Assembly: GCA_038118725.1 (NCBI GenBank)
Contig: JAYOIK010000003.1
Location: forward strand, 1-64,000
Length of the DNA stretch: 64,000 bases
Direction: 5' to 3'
Source of the DNA: JADHLJ01 sp038118725
Lineage (GTDB): Bacteria > Pseudomonadota > Alphaproteobacteria > Thalassobaculales > Thalassobaculaceae
Both the position numbers and the translations under genes were made by a program. Below the pieces are notes generated by a model. That model ran no database searches. It worked only from the letters and a program-made list of their open reading frames with translations, and had not been told where the DNA came from. Positions 15,412-24,369 of the stretch are shown here, in pieces (position 1 is the first letter of the stretch; every line of letters begins with the position of its first letter).

Positions 15412-17613
15412 TTAACGTGACCGCGCGACGACCGTCGCCGCGCAAGTCGGCGCGGTTTCTTCGTTGAGGCTCGAGAGGCAGTCCCCGTTCCGGATGGCTC
15501 CCGCGGCATCGGCATTTCGCCATCCAGTTTCCTGGGAGCCCAGGCGCAGCCGGTAGACTTGCATCGCCTCCAATACACGCTGTACGTAGTTTCGCGTCTC
15601 GGCGAAGGGGATACGCTCGATCCAATCGATCATATCCACGGTACCCAGGCGCGGGTCGCCGCGTTCCTTCAGCCACCGTGTTACCCGATGGGGGCCCGCG
15701 TTGTAAGCGGCCAGCGCGAGGACGTATTCGCCGCCGAACCGGTCAATTTGAGCCTTCAGATAACGGGACCCGAGGCGCATGTTGTAATCAGGGTCGACGG
15801 TCAAGCGCCCGCGTCCATAAGGAAGCTTGAGACCCCGCGCCACGTTGCGGGCCGTCGCCGGCATCAATTGCATGAGCCCTAAAGCCCCGACCCGGCTGCG
15901 CGCGGCCTCGTCAAAGCCGCTTTCCTGTCGTATCACCGCCAGGGTCAAAGCCGGTTCCGGCGCGTCCCGGCGCGGCACGTCGATCAAGGGATATCCCGCG
16001 TCGCTCAGGATATGACCGGAGCGCGCGGCGCGTCGGGCTGTATAAACGCCGATATCGAGATAGCCGCGCGAGCGGGCGCTGGCGGCGACCCAGACCGCCT
16101 CGTCGCGCGACATCGCGGCGCGCGCCGCCTCGCGAAAGAAACGTCGCGCCAGCTTTTCCCGTTTTATTTCGGAAAGCGCGACGGCGATTTCGACCAATTC
16201 CCGGATGCCGTCGCTGGTGGGTATGGCCGCCGCGGGCGTCGGCGCGGCCGGGAGTTTCTGAATGCTTGAAGGCACCTTTTCAGCCGCGAGCTGACCATAG
16301 AAGGTGGTCTGGTGAACGGCGGCGCGGGCGTACCAGCTCTGAGCGGCGGTTTCCGCGCCGGAGCTTTCCAGGGCCCGCCCGGCCCAGTAGGCGGCCCGCG
16401 CCCGACTGATCGGGGTTTTTACCCGGGCGTGCAGATCGGTGAAATAGCCCGCCGCCTCGGTTGCCTTGTCACGATAGCGTAGCGCGATCCACCCGGCGTG
16501 CCACTGGGCATCGGCGAAAGCGGCGCCCTTGCGCTGCACATGCCCCGCCGCGAGGAGATAGGCATCCTCGAGCCGCCCGCTATCCAAGGCATAGCGCACC
16601 TGGCGCGAACGCTCTTTCCACCAAAGCGCGCGAAACTCAGGCGTTTCCGGCATGTCCCATAGCAATTCCAGGGCCTCGTCCTTCAATCCCTTGCGATGAC
16701 GCCAACGAAGTCGCTCATAGATCAGTCCTGGATCCGAGCGCAGTGTCTCGGGCACCCGCTTGATTGCGCCATCCACTCCGCCTGACATCGCGCGCAGATG
16801 TAGCCGGGCCTGAGCCAGACGTCGTTGTCCCGGTGATACCAAGCGCATCATCGCGCGCGCCGGGCCGGTCGCTCCAAGCCAAAGGAGCCGGTCCATGCGC
16901 CGCCAATGATCCTCTGGCCCCAACGCGGCGCGATGCTCCCGCAAAAACCGCTTTTGCTGCGAGGAAGTAAAGCGGGCCCGTGACCAGGTTTCCCGCACCG
17001 CCTTGGCGACCGCCGTCGCGTCTCCGGTTTCCTTTAGCGCGGCGATCCACTGTAGATATCCGGCACCGGTCGTGGCTGGATTGCTCTTGAACCATGCGAG
17101 CCGGTCCGCGACCGGTTCCTTGCCGGTCATTAACTCTTCGGCTCGGCGTACCAGATTCCGTCTTCTCGGCCATGCCTTGCGCCGCGCGAGAAAGTCGGCG
17201 ATTTCGGCGAAACCGGCCTGGGCCCGCCCATCCTCCAGACGCATCCAGTTGAGCACGGTTTCCAACGAACGCTCTCGAGGTGATCTGTCGAGCTGGGACA
17301 GTTCTGTCCAGGCGCCGCGTTCCGCGAGGTCCAGCGCCGGACCGTAGGCCTTGGCGAGCTCGGACGGGATCGCCCAGGCCGGTCTATAGCCCGGTTTGGC
17401 GACGGGAAGGGGAAGGACGGGGTTTGTACTCGCGCCGCGCGTGGGAGCTTCCGGGCTCGGGCGCTGCTTCGGCAGGGGCGGGCCCGAGGCATTCAGTGAA
17501 ACGGGAAACGCCAGGGACAGGATCAGGGATGATAGAGCCACCGGCCCCGAGGCGACGCGCCATGGGAACTTCCAAGCTGAGGCACGTTTGACGGCGGCGC
17601 GACAGGTCAACAA
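15412..17613 (-). CDS. slt: Soluble lytic transglycosylase (Slt70-like)
   Basis: This 733-aa periplasmic muramidase cleaves the MurNAc-GlcNAc bond and forms 1,6-anhydro ends. A signal-peptide-like hydrophobic stretch (about 25-42) precedes a long helical superhelix. The C-terminal SLT domain has the catalytic Glu in RQESGFD (E564), then GLMQLMPATA and ALAAYNAGP. No ATG fits. The start is one of two consecutive TTG codons preceded by GGGAG. Placement upstream of dapA on the opposite strand is a common alphaproteobacterial arrangement. The last 40 residues after the SLT domain are unconserved. Confidence 0.93.
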   Translation of the reverse strand: MLTCRAAVKRASAWKFPWRVASGPVALSSLILSLAFPVSLNASGPPLPKQRPSPEAPTRGASTNPVLPLPVAKPGYRPAWAIPSELAKAYGPALDLAERGAWTELSQLDRSPRERSLETVLNWMRLEDGRAQAGFAEIADFLARRKAWPRRRNLVRRAEELMTGKEPVADRLAWFKSNPATTGAGYLQWIAALKETGDATAVAKAVRETWSRARFTSSQQKRFLREHRAALGPEDHWRRMDRLLWLGATGPARAMMRLVSPGQRRLAQARLHLRAMSGGVDGAIKRVPETLRSDPGLIYERLRWRHRKGLKDEALELLWDMPETPEFRALWWKERSRQVRYALDSGRLEDAYLLAAGHVQRKGAAFADAQWHAGWIALRYRDKATEAAGYFTDLHARVKTPISRARAAYWAGRALESSGAETAAQSWYARAAVHQTTFYGQLAAEKVPSSIQKLPAAPTPAAAIPTSDGIRELVEIAVALSEIKREKLARRFFREAARAAMSRDEAVWVAASARSRGYLDIGVYTARRAARSGHILSDAGYPLIDVPRRDAPEPALTLAVIRQESGFDEAARSRVGALGLMQLMPATARNVARGLKLPYGRGRLTVDPDYNMRLGSRYLKAQIDRFGGEYVLALAAYNAGPHRVTRWLKERGDPRLGTVDMIDWIERIPFAETRNYVQRVLEAMQVYRLRLGSQETGWRNADAAGAIRNGDCLSSLNEETAPTCAATVVARSR

Positions 17614-17780
17614 CGGCTCCCGTCGGAAATTCGAAGACCCAATCCTCTTACTTTACAGATGCTTAGAAGGATAAACAAGCCAAGGTCTTGCCGCCCGCGC
17701 GGGCCGGGCGTATTGTCCGCCGTCTGGTCCACGTGATCCGTGGTTTGGCGCCGGCTTGGCCCCGGTAAGGGAGATGCATC

Positions 17781-18680
17781 ATGACGTATAATCCAGGAAA
17801 CCCGCTGTTCAAGGGCTCTCTCGTGGCGCTGATTACGCCCTTCAAGGATGACGGCGTGGACGAGGAAGCGTTCCGCAAGCTCGTTAACTGGCAGATAGAC
17901 GAGGGGACCGACGGCTTGATCCCGGTGGGCACGACAGGCGAATCGCCAACCCTCAGCCATGAGGAGCACAAGCGGGTTGTCGAGCTCTGTGTCGAGGAGG
18001 CCAACGGCCGGGTTCCCGTCATTGCCGGAGCCGGTTCCAACTCCACCGCCGAGGCGGTCGATTTCACGCGCCACGCCAAGGAAGCCGGCGCGGACGCGGT
18101 CTTGCACGTGACGCCGTACTACAACAAGCCGACCCAGGAAGGCATGTACCGGCATTTCACGGCCATCGCCGAGGCGGTCGATATTCCGATCATCATCTAC
18201 AACATCCCGCCGCGCAGCGTGATCGATATGTCCATCGACACCATGAAGCGTTTGGCCGAGCATCCCAATGTCGTCGGCGTCAAGGACGCGACCGCCGACT
18301 TGGTGCGCCCGCTCAAGACCCGTTTGGCGATCGGTCCGGATTTCTGCCAGCTTTCGGGCGAGGACGCGACGATCATGCCGTATTTGGCCCAGGGCGGGCA
18401 TGGCTGTATTTCGGTGACCTGCAATGTCGCGCCAGGGCCGCTTTCGGAAATGCATAAGGCTTGGCAGGCGGGGGACGTGGCGACGGCCATGTCGATCAAC
18501 GATCGGCTGTTGCCGCTACATGACGCGCTGTTCTGCGAGACCAGCCCGGGACCGGTAAAGTACGCCGCCAGCCTACTGGGGATCTGCTCGCCGGACGCAC
18601 GTCTGCCGATTTGCGAGATCGCCGATTCAAGCAAGCAGCGGGTCGAGGACGCGATGCGGCACGCGGGACTGCTGAACTAA
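17781..18680 (+). CDS. dapA: 4-hydroxy-tetrahydrodipicolinate synthase
   Basis: DapA condenses pyruvate with aspartate semialdehyde, the first step of the lysine/diaminopimelate branch that feeds peptidoglycan. The 299-aa protein has the Schiff-base lysine in VVGVKDAT (K168), the catalytic Tyr in IIIYNIPPR (Y140), GTTGE (50-54) and TPYYNKP (111-117). The ATG start follows GGGAGAT at good spacing. smpB lies 49 bases downstream on the same strand, the usual dapA-smpB pair. Confidence 0.96.
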   Translation: MTYNPGNPLFKGSLVALITPFKDDGVDEEAFRKLVNWQIDEGTDGLIPVGTTGESPTLSHEEHKRVVELCVEEANGRVPVIAGAGSNSTAEAVDFTRHAKEAGADAVLHVTPYYNKPTQEGMYRHFTAIAEAVDIPIIIYNIPPRSVIDMSIDTMKRLAEHPNVVGVKDATADLVRPLKTRLAIGPDFCQLSGEDATIMPYLAQGGHGCISVTCNVAPGPLSEMHKAWQAGDVATAMSINDRLLPLHDALFCETSPGPVKYAASLLGICSPDARLPICEIADSSKQRVEDAMRHAGLLN

Positions 18681-18729
18681 CGGACATCATTGGCGTTTAA
18701 CGCCACGATCTAGATACCTGGAGGCTGCC

Positions 18730-19200
18730 ATGGCGGCCGGAACGGACACGCGCCCGATCGCGCAAAATCGGCGCGCGCGTTACGACTATTTCATCGACGA
18801 GACCGTCGAAGCCGGCATTATCCTCGTCGGGACGGAGGTCAAGTCCCTGCGCGAGGGAAAGGCGAGCATCGGCGAGGCCTATGCCGGCGAGTCGGGCGGT
18901 GCCTTGGCCCTGTTCAACGCCAATATCCCGGAATACGCCGCCGCGAACCGATTCAACCATGAACCCCGCAGGGTCCGTCTTTTGCTGGTGCACAAGAAGG
19001 AGCGCGACCGGCTTTTGGGACTGGTGCGGCGCGAGGGCTGCACGATCGTGCCGCTCTCCGTCTATTTCAATCATCGGGGCATTGCCAAGGTTCAGCTCGG
19101 CGTGGCGCGCGGCAAGCGCAAGGTCGACAAGCGCGAGGACAGCAAGCGACGGGATTGGCAGAGGGAAAAGTCGCGACTGATGAGAAGCAAGGATTTATAG
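18730..19200 (+). CDS. smpB: SsrA (tmRNA)-binding protein
   Basis: SmpB (156 aa) binds tmRNA and delivers it to stalled ribosomes in trans-translation. Recognisable segments are NRRARYDYFI, GTEVKSLREGKASI, the beta-barrel core, and the basic C-terminal tail ending KRRDWQREKSRLMRSKD. GGAGG sits 6 bases before the ATG. It probably shares a transcript with dapA. The ssrA gene itself is not seen in this window. Confidence 0.97.
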   Translation: MAAGTDTRPIAQNRRARYDYFIDETVEAGIILVGTEVKSLREGKASIGEAYAGESGGALALFNANIPEYAAANRFNHEPRRVRLLLVHKKERDRLLGLVRREGCTIVPLSVYFNHRGIAKVQLGVARGKRKVDKREDSKRRDWQREKSRLMRSKDL

Positions 19201-19300
19201 ATACAACAACAAGTTATTCGACTTATTTAAGATAATGGATTGTATGGTGCAGCGAGCATCCAAGCTCCTTGGAGCGCCTTTCACTTAGCGAACCCGCCAC

Positions 19301-19945
19301 CTATGCCTCGTCCAAGCACTGTCTGATATCCCGAAAAACATCCTCGAACATCGCCTCGGTCAATCGACCGGTATTCGTGTTGTAGCGCGAGCAGTGATAG
19401 GAGTTCGCCAGCACGGGTCGGTCCGGTAGCGCATGCATGGCCTGGTGGGAGAATTTGAAGTCGGCCTTGCGGATGCCCAGAACCGTCAGAACCGCGCCAT
19501 GAGCCAGCCCGCCGAGGGCCAGCATCACCTTGAGGTTCGGCATCGCCTCGATCTCGTCCAACAGAAACGGCGCGCAGGCCCTGACCTCGGCGCCGACCGG
19601 CTTGTTCTCCGGTGGCACACAGCGCACGGCGTTGGTGATCCGGCAATCAACGAGGGTCAGACCGTCATCGGGGCGGGAATCATACCGCCCCCGGCTGAAA
19701 CCGAAACGGTCGATGGTCTGATAAAGCAGATCACCCGCCCAATCGCCGGTGAAAGGCCGCGACGTTCGGTTCGCGCCGCGCAGACCGGGAGCTAGCCCGA
19801 CGATCAACAAGCGTCCGTTGATGTCGCCGAAGGAGTCCACCGGCGCGTTGTGCCAATCCGGAAATTTCGCGCGTTGCTCAACCCGAAAATCAACAAGGCG
19901 CGGGCAAAGCGGACAGTCCCGTCCGGGTTGCGATGGGATCGGCAT
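19301..19945 (-). CDS. Uracil-DNA glycosylase, family 5 (UDGb) type with Fe-S cluster
   Basis: This 214-aa base-excision repair enzyme removes uracil, and in family 5 also hypoxanthine and related bases, from DNA. Four cysteines suited to a 4Fe-4S cluster are present: C11 and C14 (CPLC), C109 and C124. Motif A is GLAPGLRGANRTSRPFTGD (50-68), and the second motif is HCSRYNTNTGRLT (from H184). The absence of an acidic or Asn residue in GLAPG fits family 5 rather than family 4. It lies 34 bases downstream of the NYN-domain gene on the same strand, so the two may be cotranscribed. Confidence 0.93.
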   Translation of the reverse strand: MPIPSQPGRDCPLCPRLVDFRVEQRAKFPDWHNAPVDSFGDINGRLLIVGLAPGLRGANRTSRPFTGDWAGDLLYQTIDRFGFSRGRYDSRPDDGLTLVDCRITNAVRCVPPENKPVGAEVRACAPFLLDEIEAMPNLKVMLALGGLAHGAVLTVLGIRKADFKFSHQAMHALPDRPVLANSYHCSRYNTNTGRLTEAMFEDVFRDIRQCLDEA

Positions 19946-19979
19946 GGGCTACGGCGTGTTGTGGGCCGACGAGAGAGCG

Positions 19980-20639
19980 TCAGTAGTTGCCGCGCCGCGT
20001 GGTGACCTCGGCCTCGTCGTCGAAATCCTCGTCATCGTAGTCGTCATCGTCCTCGAGATCGGCGTTATCGCGGGCCAAATTGTTGTGTGCCGGCCGCGGC
20101 GGGCGGTCTCCGTGGGAGCGGGCGATCTGCTCGGAGAGCTGCTGGAGCTCCAGAAACACGTCGGCCTGACGGCGCAGCTCGTCTGCGACCATCGGCGGAT
20201 GCGAACGCACGGTCGAGACCACGGTGACCCGCACGCCCTTGCGCTGCACGGCCTCGACCAGCTTGCGGAAGTCGCCGTCACCGGAGAACAGTACGATGTG
20301 GTCCAGACGCTCCGCCATCTCCAGCATGTCGATGGCGAGCTCGATATCCATGTTGCCCTTGATCTTCCGGCGACCCGAGGCGTCGGTGTATTCCTTGGTC
20401 GGCTTGGTGACCATGGTGTAACCGTTGTAGTCGAGCCAGTCGACCAGGGGGCGGATCGGCGAGTATTCCTGATCCTCGATCAGGGCGGTGTAGTAAAACG
20501 CGCGAACCAGACGACCGTTTTTCGCGAATACATCCAAAAGGCGTTTGTAATCAATATCAAAACCCAGGGAGCGGGCGGCGGCGTAAAGGTTGGCGCCGTC
20601 AATGAAAAGCGCGATGCGCTCTTGCGGATAAAAATGCAT
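19980..20639 (-). CDS. NYN (PIN-like) domain protein, LabA/DUF88 family
   Basis: This 219-aa protein has the NYN nuclease fold of LabA-like proteins. The first acidic position is in LFIDGANLY (D14), with further conserved acids in KGNMDIELAIDM and LFSGDGDF, arranged as in PIN-type Mg-dependent RNases. The tail from about residue 185 is very acidic (runs of Asp/Glu) and disordered. The ATG follows GGAGAGGA. It is a common alphaproteobacterial neighbour of folK. The RNA substrate is unknown, and nuclease activity is inferred from the fold. Confidence 0.93.
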   Translation of the reverse strand: MHFYPQERIALFIDGANLYAAARSLGFDIDYKRLLDVFAKNGRLVRAFYYTALIEDQEYSPIRPLVDWLDYNGYTMVTKPTKEYTDASGRRKIKGNMDIELAIDMLEMAERLDHIVLFSGDGDFRKLVEAVQRKGVRVTVVSTVRSHPPMVADELRRQADVFLELQQLSEQIARSHGDRPPRPAHNNLARDNADLEDDDDYDDEDFDDEAEVTTRRGNY

Positions 20640-20833
20640 TAAGTTTTCCTCTCCACCCGCCTCTTGCGGGAAATGAATGTCGGTCGGTTGACGTCTATGG
20701 TGGCTTCACACTGGGTGACATACGGCTAATAGCGCGCATCATCGGCGAAAGCGCTGGGACTATACACGATTTATCCGGCATTGTCCGTAGTATTTGCTTG
20801 GTTCCGTGAGAGCGGGATGTTTGGAGTCTTGTG

Positions 20834-21325
20834 ATGATCATTGTCGGCGTTGGCGCGAACCTGCCTGGTCCAGGGCAAGTCGACGCGCGAGGTACTTGCG
20901 AGGCCGCGCTACGGGGACTGGAAGAACGAGGCGTCCAGGTCGCCGCGCTTTCCCCCTGGTATGAAAGCGAGCCGGTGCCGCGATCCGATCAGCCTTGGTA
21001 TGTGAACGCGGTGGCGCGCCTGACATGTCACCATGGTGCGAGCGAGCTGTTAACGCTCTTACACGAGGTCGAGGCGGCGTTCGGACGCGTCCGAGGGGCC
21101 GCGAACGCGGCGCGAACACTTGACCTGGACCTTCTGGATTTCGACGGCGCCGTGAGTGACGAGGGTGCCTGGCCGGTCATGCCACATCCGCGAATGCACG
21201 CCCGGGCCTTCGTGCTTCTCCCGCTGCGGGATATTGCTCCGGACTGGACACATCCGGTTTCCTGCCTCGGGCTGGATACATTGATCGCGGATTTACCTCC
21301 TGATCAGCGAATTCGGCGGGTTTAA
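20834..21325 (+). CDS. folK: 2-amino-4-hydroxy-6-hydroxymethyldihydropteridine pyrophosphokinase
   Basis: HPPK transfers pyrophosphate from ATP to the pterin in folate biosynthesis. The protein is 163 aa, with IVGVGANLPG at the start, SPWYESEPV, NAVARL, RTLDLDLLDFDG and HPRMHARAFVLLPL. The ATG at 20834 is 7 bases from GGAG, better than the GTG at 20831. In many related genomes rpoZ and relA follow folK. Here the sequence instead passes into a palindromic-repeat region and a convergent trmFO, which suggests a rearrangement. Confidence 0.95.
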   Translation: MIIVGVGANLPGPGQVDARGTCEAALRGLEERGVQVAALSPWYESEPVPRSDQPWYVNAVARLTCHHGASELLTLLHEVEAAFGRVRGAANAARTLDLDLLDFDGAVSDEGAWPVMPHPRMHARAFVLLPLRDIAPDWTHPVSCLGLDTLIADLPPDQRIRRV

Positions 21326-21355
21326 AATCACGTAGGAGCAACGTAGCCCATTTTC

Positions 21356-21547
21356 CCGTCGCCCCAGCGAAAGCTAGTGCTCGAAGTCGCTGCCAAGAGC
21401 CTCGGCTTGTCCCCGGCGCGACGAAGAAGACGGGATTGAAACCGATACGGCGATAGATTCCGGAAAACCAGGCTTCATCGCCGTCGTCCTCGCGCAAGCG
21501 AGGTCCTCTTGAAGGATAGCTCGGTTCCCGTCCGTGCGAGGACGACG
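21356..21547. repeat. Palindromic repeat region between folK and trmFO
   Basis: The clearest element is 21482-21547, with inverted ends CGTCGTCCTCGC / GCGAGGACGACG and an inner hairpin (CCTCGC GCAA GCGAGG). A weaker, degenerate copy seems to span 21356-21424 (CGTCGCCCC...GCGCGACG). The ends match the arms seen at 46.3 kb and 59.8 kb. The convergent genes folK and trmFO flank it, and I see no gene in 21326-21580. Confidence 0.7.
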
Positions 21548-21580
21548 ATCCCAGGCTTTCGATACTCGTGTTCCTTGCGC

Positions 21581-22960
21581 TTATTCCGCCGCGCGGGCGG
21601 GGCCCTCGCTATTGCTTGCCCAATCGCCGATATCCGCGAGCGCGCGGGTGGCCATGGCTTGTTTGCGATCGCGACCCTTCAGGCGCCGCTTTTTACCGTT
21701 CGCGGTGATCTGCGGCGGGACTGGCGGAAAAAGCCCGAAATTGACGTTCATCGGCTGAAAGGTCTTGGCGTCGGCGCCGCCGGTGATATGCGAGAGCAGT
21801 GCTCCGAGCGCGGTGGTCACCGGCGGCGGCGCGGCGTCCCGACCCAGCCGTTCCGCCGCGGCGAGGCGCCCGGCCAGCAGCCCGATCGCGGCGCTTTCGA
21901 GATATCCCTCCACCCCAGTGATCTGTCCGGCGAACCGCAATCTCGGTTGCGCCTTGAGACGGAGTTGGTCGTCCAGGAGTATCGGCGCGTTGATGAAGGT
22001 ATTGCGATGCAGCCCGCCGAGCCGCGCGAATTCGGCGTTCTGGAGCCCGGGGATCATCCGAAATACCTGGGTCTGGGCGCCGTGCCGCATCTTGGTCTGA
22101 AAACCGACGATGTTGTAGAGCGTTGCCAGCGCGTTGTCCTGGCGAAGCTGAACCACCGCGTGCGCCCGTTCGCCAATTCGCGGGTCGGTCAGACCGACCG
22201 GCTTCATCGGGCCAAAGCGCAATGTCTCCGGTCCGCGCGAGGCCATGACCTCGATCGGCATGCAGCCGTCGAAATAGGGGGTGTCCTTCTCCCAGTCCTT
22301 GAAATCCATGGTCTCGGCGGCGAGCAGGGCGGCGATGAAGGCCTCGTACTGGGCCTCGTCAAGCGGGCAATTGATGTAGTCGGCGCCGTCGCCCTTGTCG
22401 TAGCGGGATTGGAACCAGGCGGTGGAGAAATCGATACTGTCCTTGTGAACGATCGGCGCCAGCGCGTCGAAAAAGGCCAGGGCGTCCTCGCCGGTAAGCG
22501 CCTGGATCGCCTCGGCCAGGGCGGGCGAGGTCAGCGGTCCGGTGGCGACGATGACACTTGACCAATCCTCGGGCGGCAAGCCCGCGACCTCGCCCCGATC
22601 CAAGGTGATCAGCGGTTCCGCCTCGATCGCGCGTTGCACGGCGCCGGAGAAGTCGTGGCGGTCGACGGCGAGCGCGGAGCCAGCCGGAACCTTCGCGCCA
22701 TCCGCCGAGGCCATGATCAACGAGCCGCAACGGCGCATCTCCTCGTGCAGAACACCGACCGCGTTGCTCTCGTGATCGTCCGAGCGAAACGAGTTCGAAC
22801 AGACGAGTTCGGCGAGACCCTCGGTCTGGTGCGCCTCGGTCATGCGAACCGGACGCATCTCGTGCAGGACCACGGGAACGCCGGCGCGGGCAAGCTGCCA
22901 TGCCGCCTCGGAGCCGGCGAGACCGCCGCCGATAACGTGAACCGGAGATATGTCGGACAT
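21581..22960 (-). CDS. trmFO: Methylenetetrahydrofolate-tRNA-(uracil-5-)-methyltransferase
   Basis: TrmFO makes 5-methyluridine at position 54 of tRNA using methylene-THF and FADH2. The 459-aa protein has the N-terminal FAD motif VIGGGLAGSEAAW (9-21), HEMRPVRMTEAHQT, ELVCSNSFRSD and the C-terminal GAQTQVFRMIPGLQNAEF and GQITGVEGYLESAAIGLLAG segments. The start at 22960 gives the standard N-terminus; an upstream extension to 23029 is not conserved. It is transcribed divergently from the gene at 23095. Confidence 0.96.
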   Translation of the reverse strand: MSDISPVHVIGGGLAGSEAAWQLARAGVPVVLHEMRPVRMTEAHQTEGLAELVCSNSFRSDDHESNAVGVLHEEMRRCGSLIMASADGAKVPAGSALAVDRHDFSGAVQRAIEAEPLITLDRGEVAGLPPEDWSSVIVATGPLTSPALAEAIQALTGEDALAFFDALAPIVHKDSIDFSTAWFQSRYDKGDGADYINCPLDEAQYEAFIAALLAAETMDFKDWEKDTPYFDGCMPIEVMASRGPETLRFGPMKPVGLTDPRIGERAHAVVQLRQDNALATLYNIVGFQTKMRHGAQTQVFRMIPGLQNAEFARLGGLHRNTFINAPILLDDQLRLKAQPRLRFAGQITGVEGYLESAAIGLLAGRLAAAERLGRDAAPPPVTTALGALLSHITGGADAKTFQPMNVNFGLFPPVPPQITANGKKRRLKGRDRKQAMATRALADIGDWASNSEGPARAAE

Positions 22961-23094
22961 GGGATTGAAGCTCCACACTAGCGGGCCGTCTATCCGACAG
23001 TGCATACTCTTGCCGCGCGCCGGGTTCAACGGCTGACGCGACGGTGGCTGTCCCGAGTGCGGACTTGGATGGCGGAAACGGTAACGAGACGGCG

Positions 23095-24369
23095 ATGGCG
23101 GACGATCCGGAAGAGGAAGTCATACCGGGCAAGGGCGTATTCGCGCCTCGTAAGAAGCTCAACTATCTCGACAGCTATTCCGACCAGAAGCTGGATACGA
23201 GCGACCCGGCGGTTTTCAAGCAGCGCATGCTCGCCTTCTGCAGAAAGAACGAAAACGCCGCCCGCGCGCTCCTCGCGGGCAATATCCAACTCCTTGGCTT
23301 CGAGCATGTCAGCGAGAGTTTTGGAGACAAATGGCCAAGGGTGAAGGCGCGGGTGCATTTGCTGACCGAGTCGATCATCAAGAAGCATATCTCTCGCGAC
23401 GACATTTATGTCCGGGCCAATGACGAGCAGTTCATCGTGCTGTTCGCCAAGACCGACACCGCGCTTGCCGAGCGCCGCGCCAAGCGGATTTCGGAAGAGG
23501 TGAAAAGAACCCTGCACGGCTTCAACGACGGAACCGAGGGGCTGAGCGCCAAGGCGATGGTCTTCGAGGTGCCGGCGAAGGACCCGGAGAAACTAGCCTC
23601 GGCCGCGGATCTGTCGAAATCCGTCGAGGAAGCGCGCGAGGAGAAGGAAGCCGAGGAGCGCCGCGCCTTCGACGAGGCCAAGGACGAGATGCGGCTGACA
23701 TTCTGGCCAATCGCCAATGTTCGAAAGCGTCTGGTTTCCATGTATCAGGCGAATGTCGTGGTCCCCGAGGGCAAGATGCCGGAGGTTGAAAGCGAGTCCG
23801 GCGCGCTTGAAGCGGCATTGGACACCTTCGCGCTCGGCGCGTCGGTTCCGGCGCTAGCCGAGGCGCTAGGCGCTCGCAGCCGCGCGTTTCTGGTTGTGCC
23901 GGTGCATTTGGAAACCTTGGACGTCAAGCGCTTTCGAGAGGCCTACCTGGATCAATGCAGGGAACTGCCGCAGGTCAGCTCGAAGCGGCTGCTACTCATG
24001 GTCGACGGGATCCCCGACGACGTGCCGCAATCCAAACTGCACGCGGTCTTTTCCTATGTCGCGCCGTTTGTCGCCGGTTTCGTGGGGCGTTTTCATGCCG
24101 GCTTCGAGCGTGGTGAGAAACTGGGGGGCGTTTCGTTTGTCGGCTTGGCCGTCAGTGGCGCCGGTGTGGCCGGAGGAACGGATTTGGACGAGCGGGCCTA
24201 CGGCGCTTTCGTTGAGCGAAATCGCGTGGGCAAGTCCCGTGGCTTCTTTACCGAGGCGGAAACCATCGATGCCGCGACAATGGCCCGAAAGGCCGGATTC
24301 GACTATGTCCAGGGGATCGGTGTCGCGCCCGCGATGAGCCAATTCGGGGCGGTGTTCTCCATCACCTGA
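23095..24369 (+). CDS. Degenerate GGDEF-like/EAL-like protein of unknown function
   Basis: This 424-aa protein aligns by eye with a diguanylate cyclase-phosphodiesterase pair that has lost its active sites. YVRANDEQFIVLF (about 104-116) occupies the place of the GGDEF loop, so the catalytic Gly-Gly is absent. The C-terminus (GFFTEAETIDAATMARKAGF, then DYVQGIGVAPAM) mirrors the end of EAL domains, but no EAL motif is found. A charged helical linker (KSVEEAREEKEAEERRAF) joins the halves. It may sense c-di-GMP or act as a scaffold, an inference only. The start is uncertain, with a GTG at 23044 possible and no strong RBS for either. Its 3' end overlaps the convergent TPR gene by 8 bases. Confidence 0.75.
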   Translation: MADDPEEEVIPGKGVFAPRKKLNYLDSYSDQKLDTSDPAVFKQRMLAFCRKNENAARALLAGNIQLLGFEHVSESFGDKWPRVKARVHLLTESIIKKHISRDDIYVRANDEQFIVLFAKTDTALAERRAKRISEEVKRTLHGFNDGTEGLSAKAMVFEVPAKDPEKLASAADLSKSVEEAREEKEAEERRAFDEAKDEMRLTFWPIANVRKRLVSMYQANVVVPEGKMPEVESESGALEAALDTFALGASVPALAEALGARSRAFLVVPVHLETLDVKRFREAYLDQCRELPQVSSKRLLLMVDGIPDDVPQSKLHAVFSYVAPFVAGFVGRFHAGFERGEKLGGVSFVGLAVSGAGVAGGTDLDERAYGAFVERNRVGKSRGFFTEAETIDAATMARKAGFDYVQGIGVAPAMSQFGAVFSIT

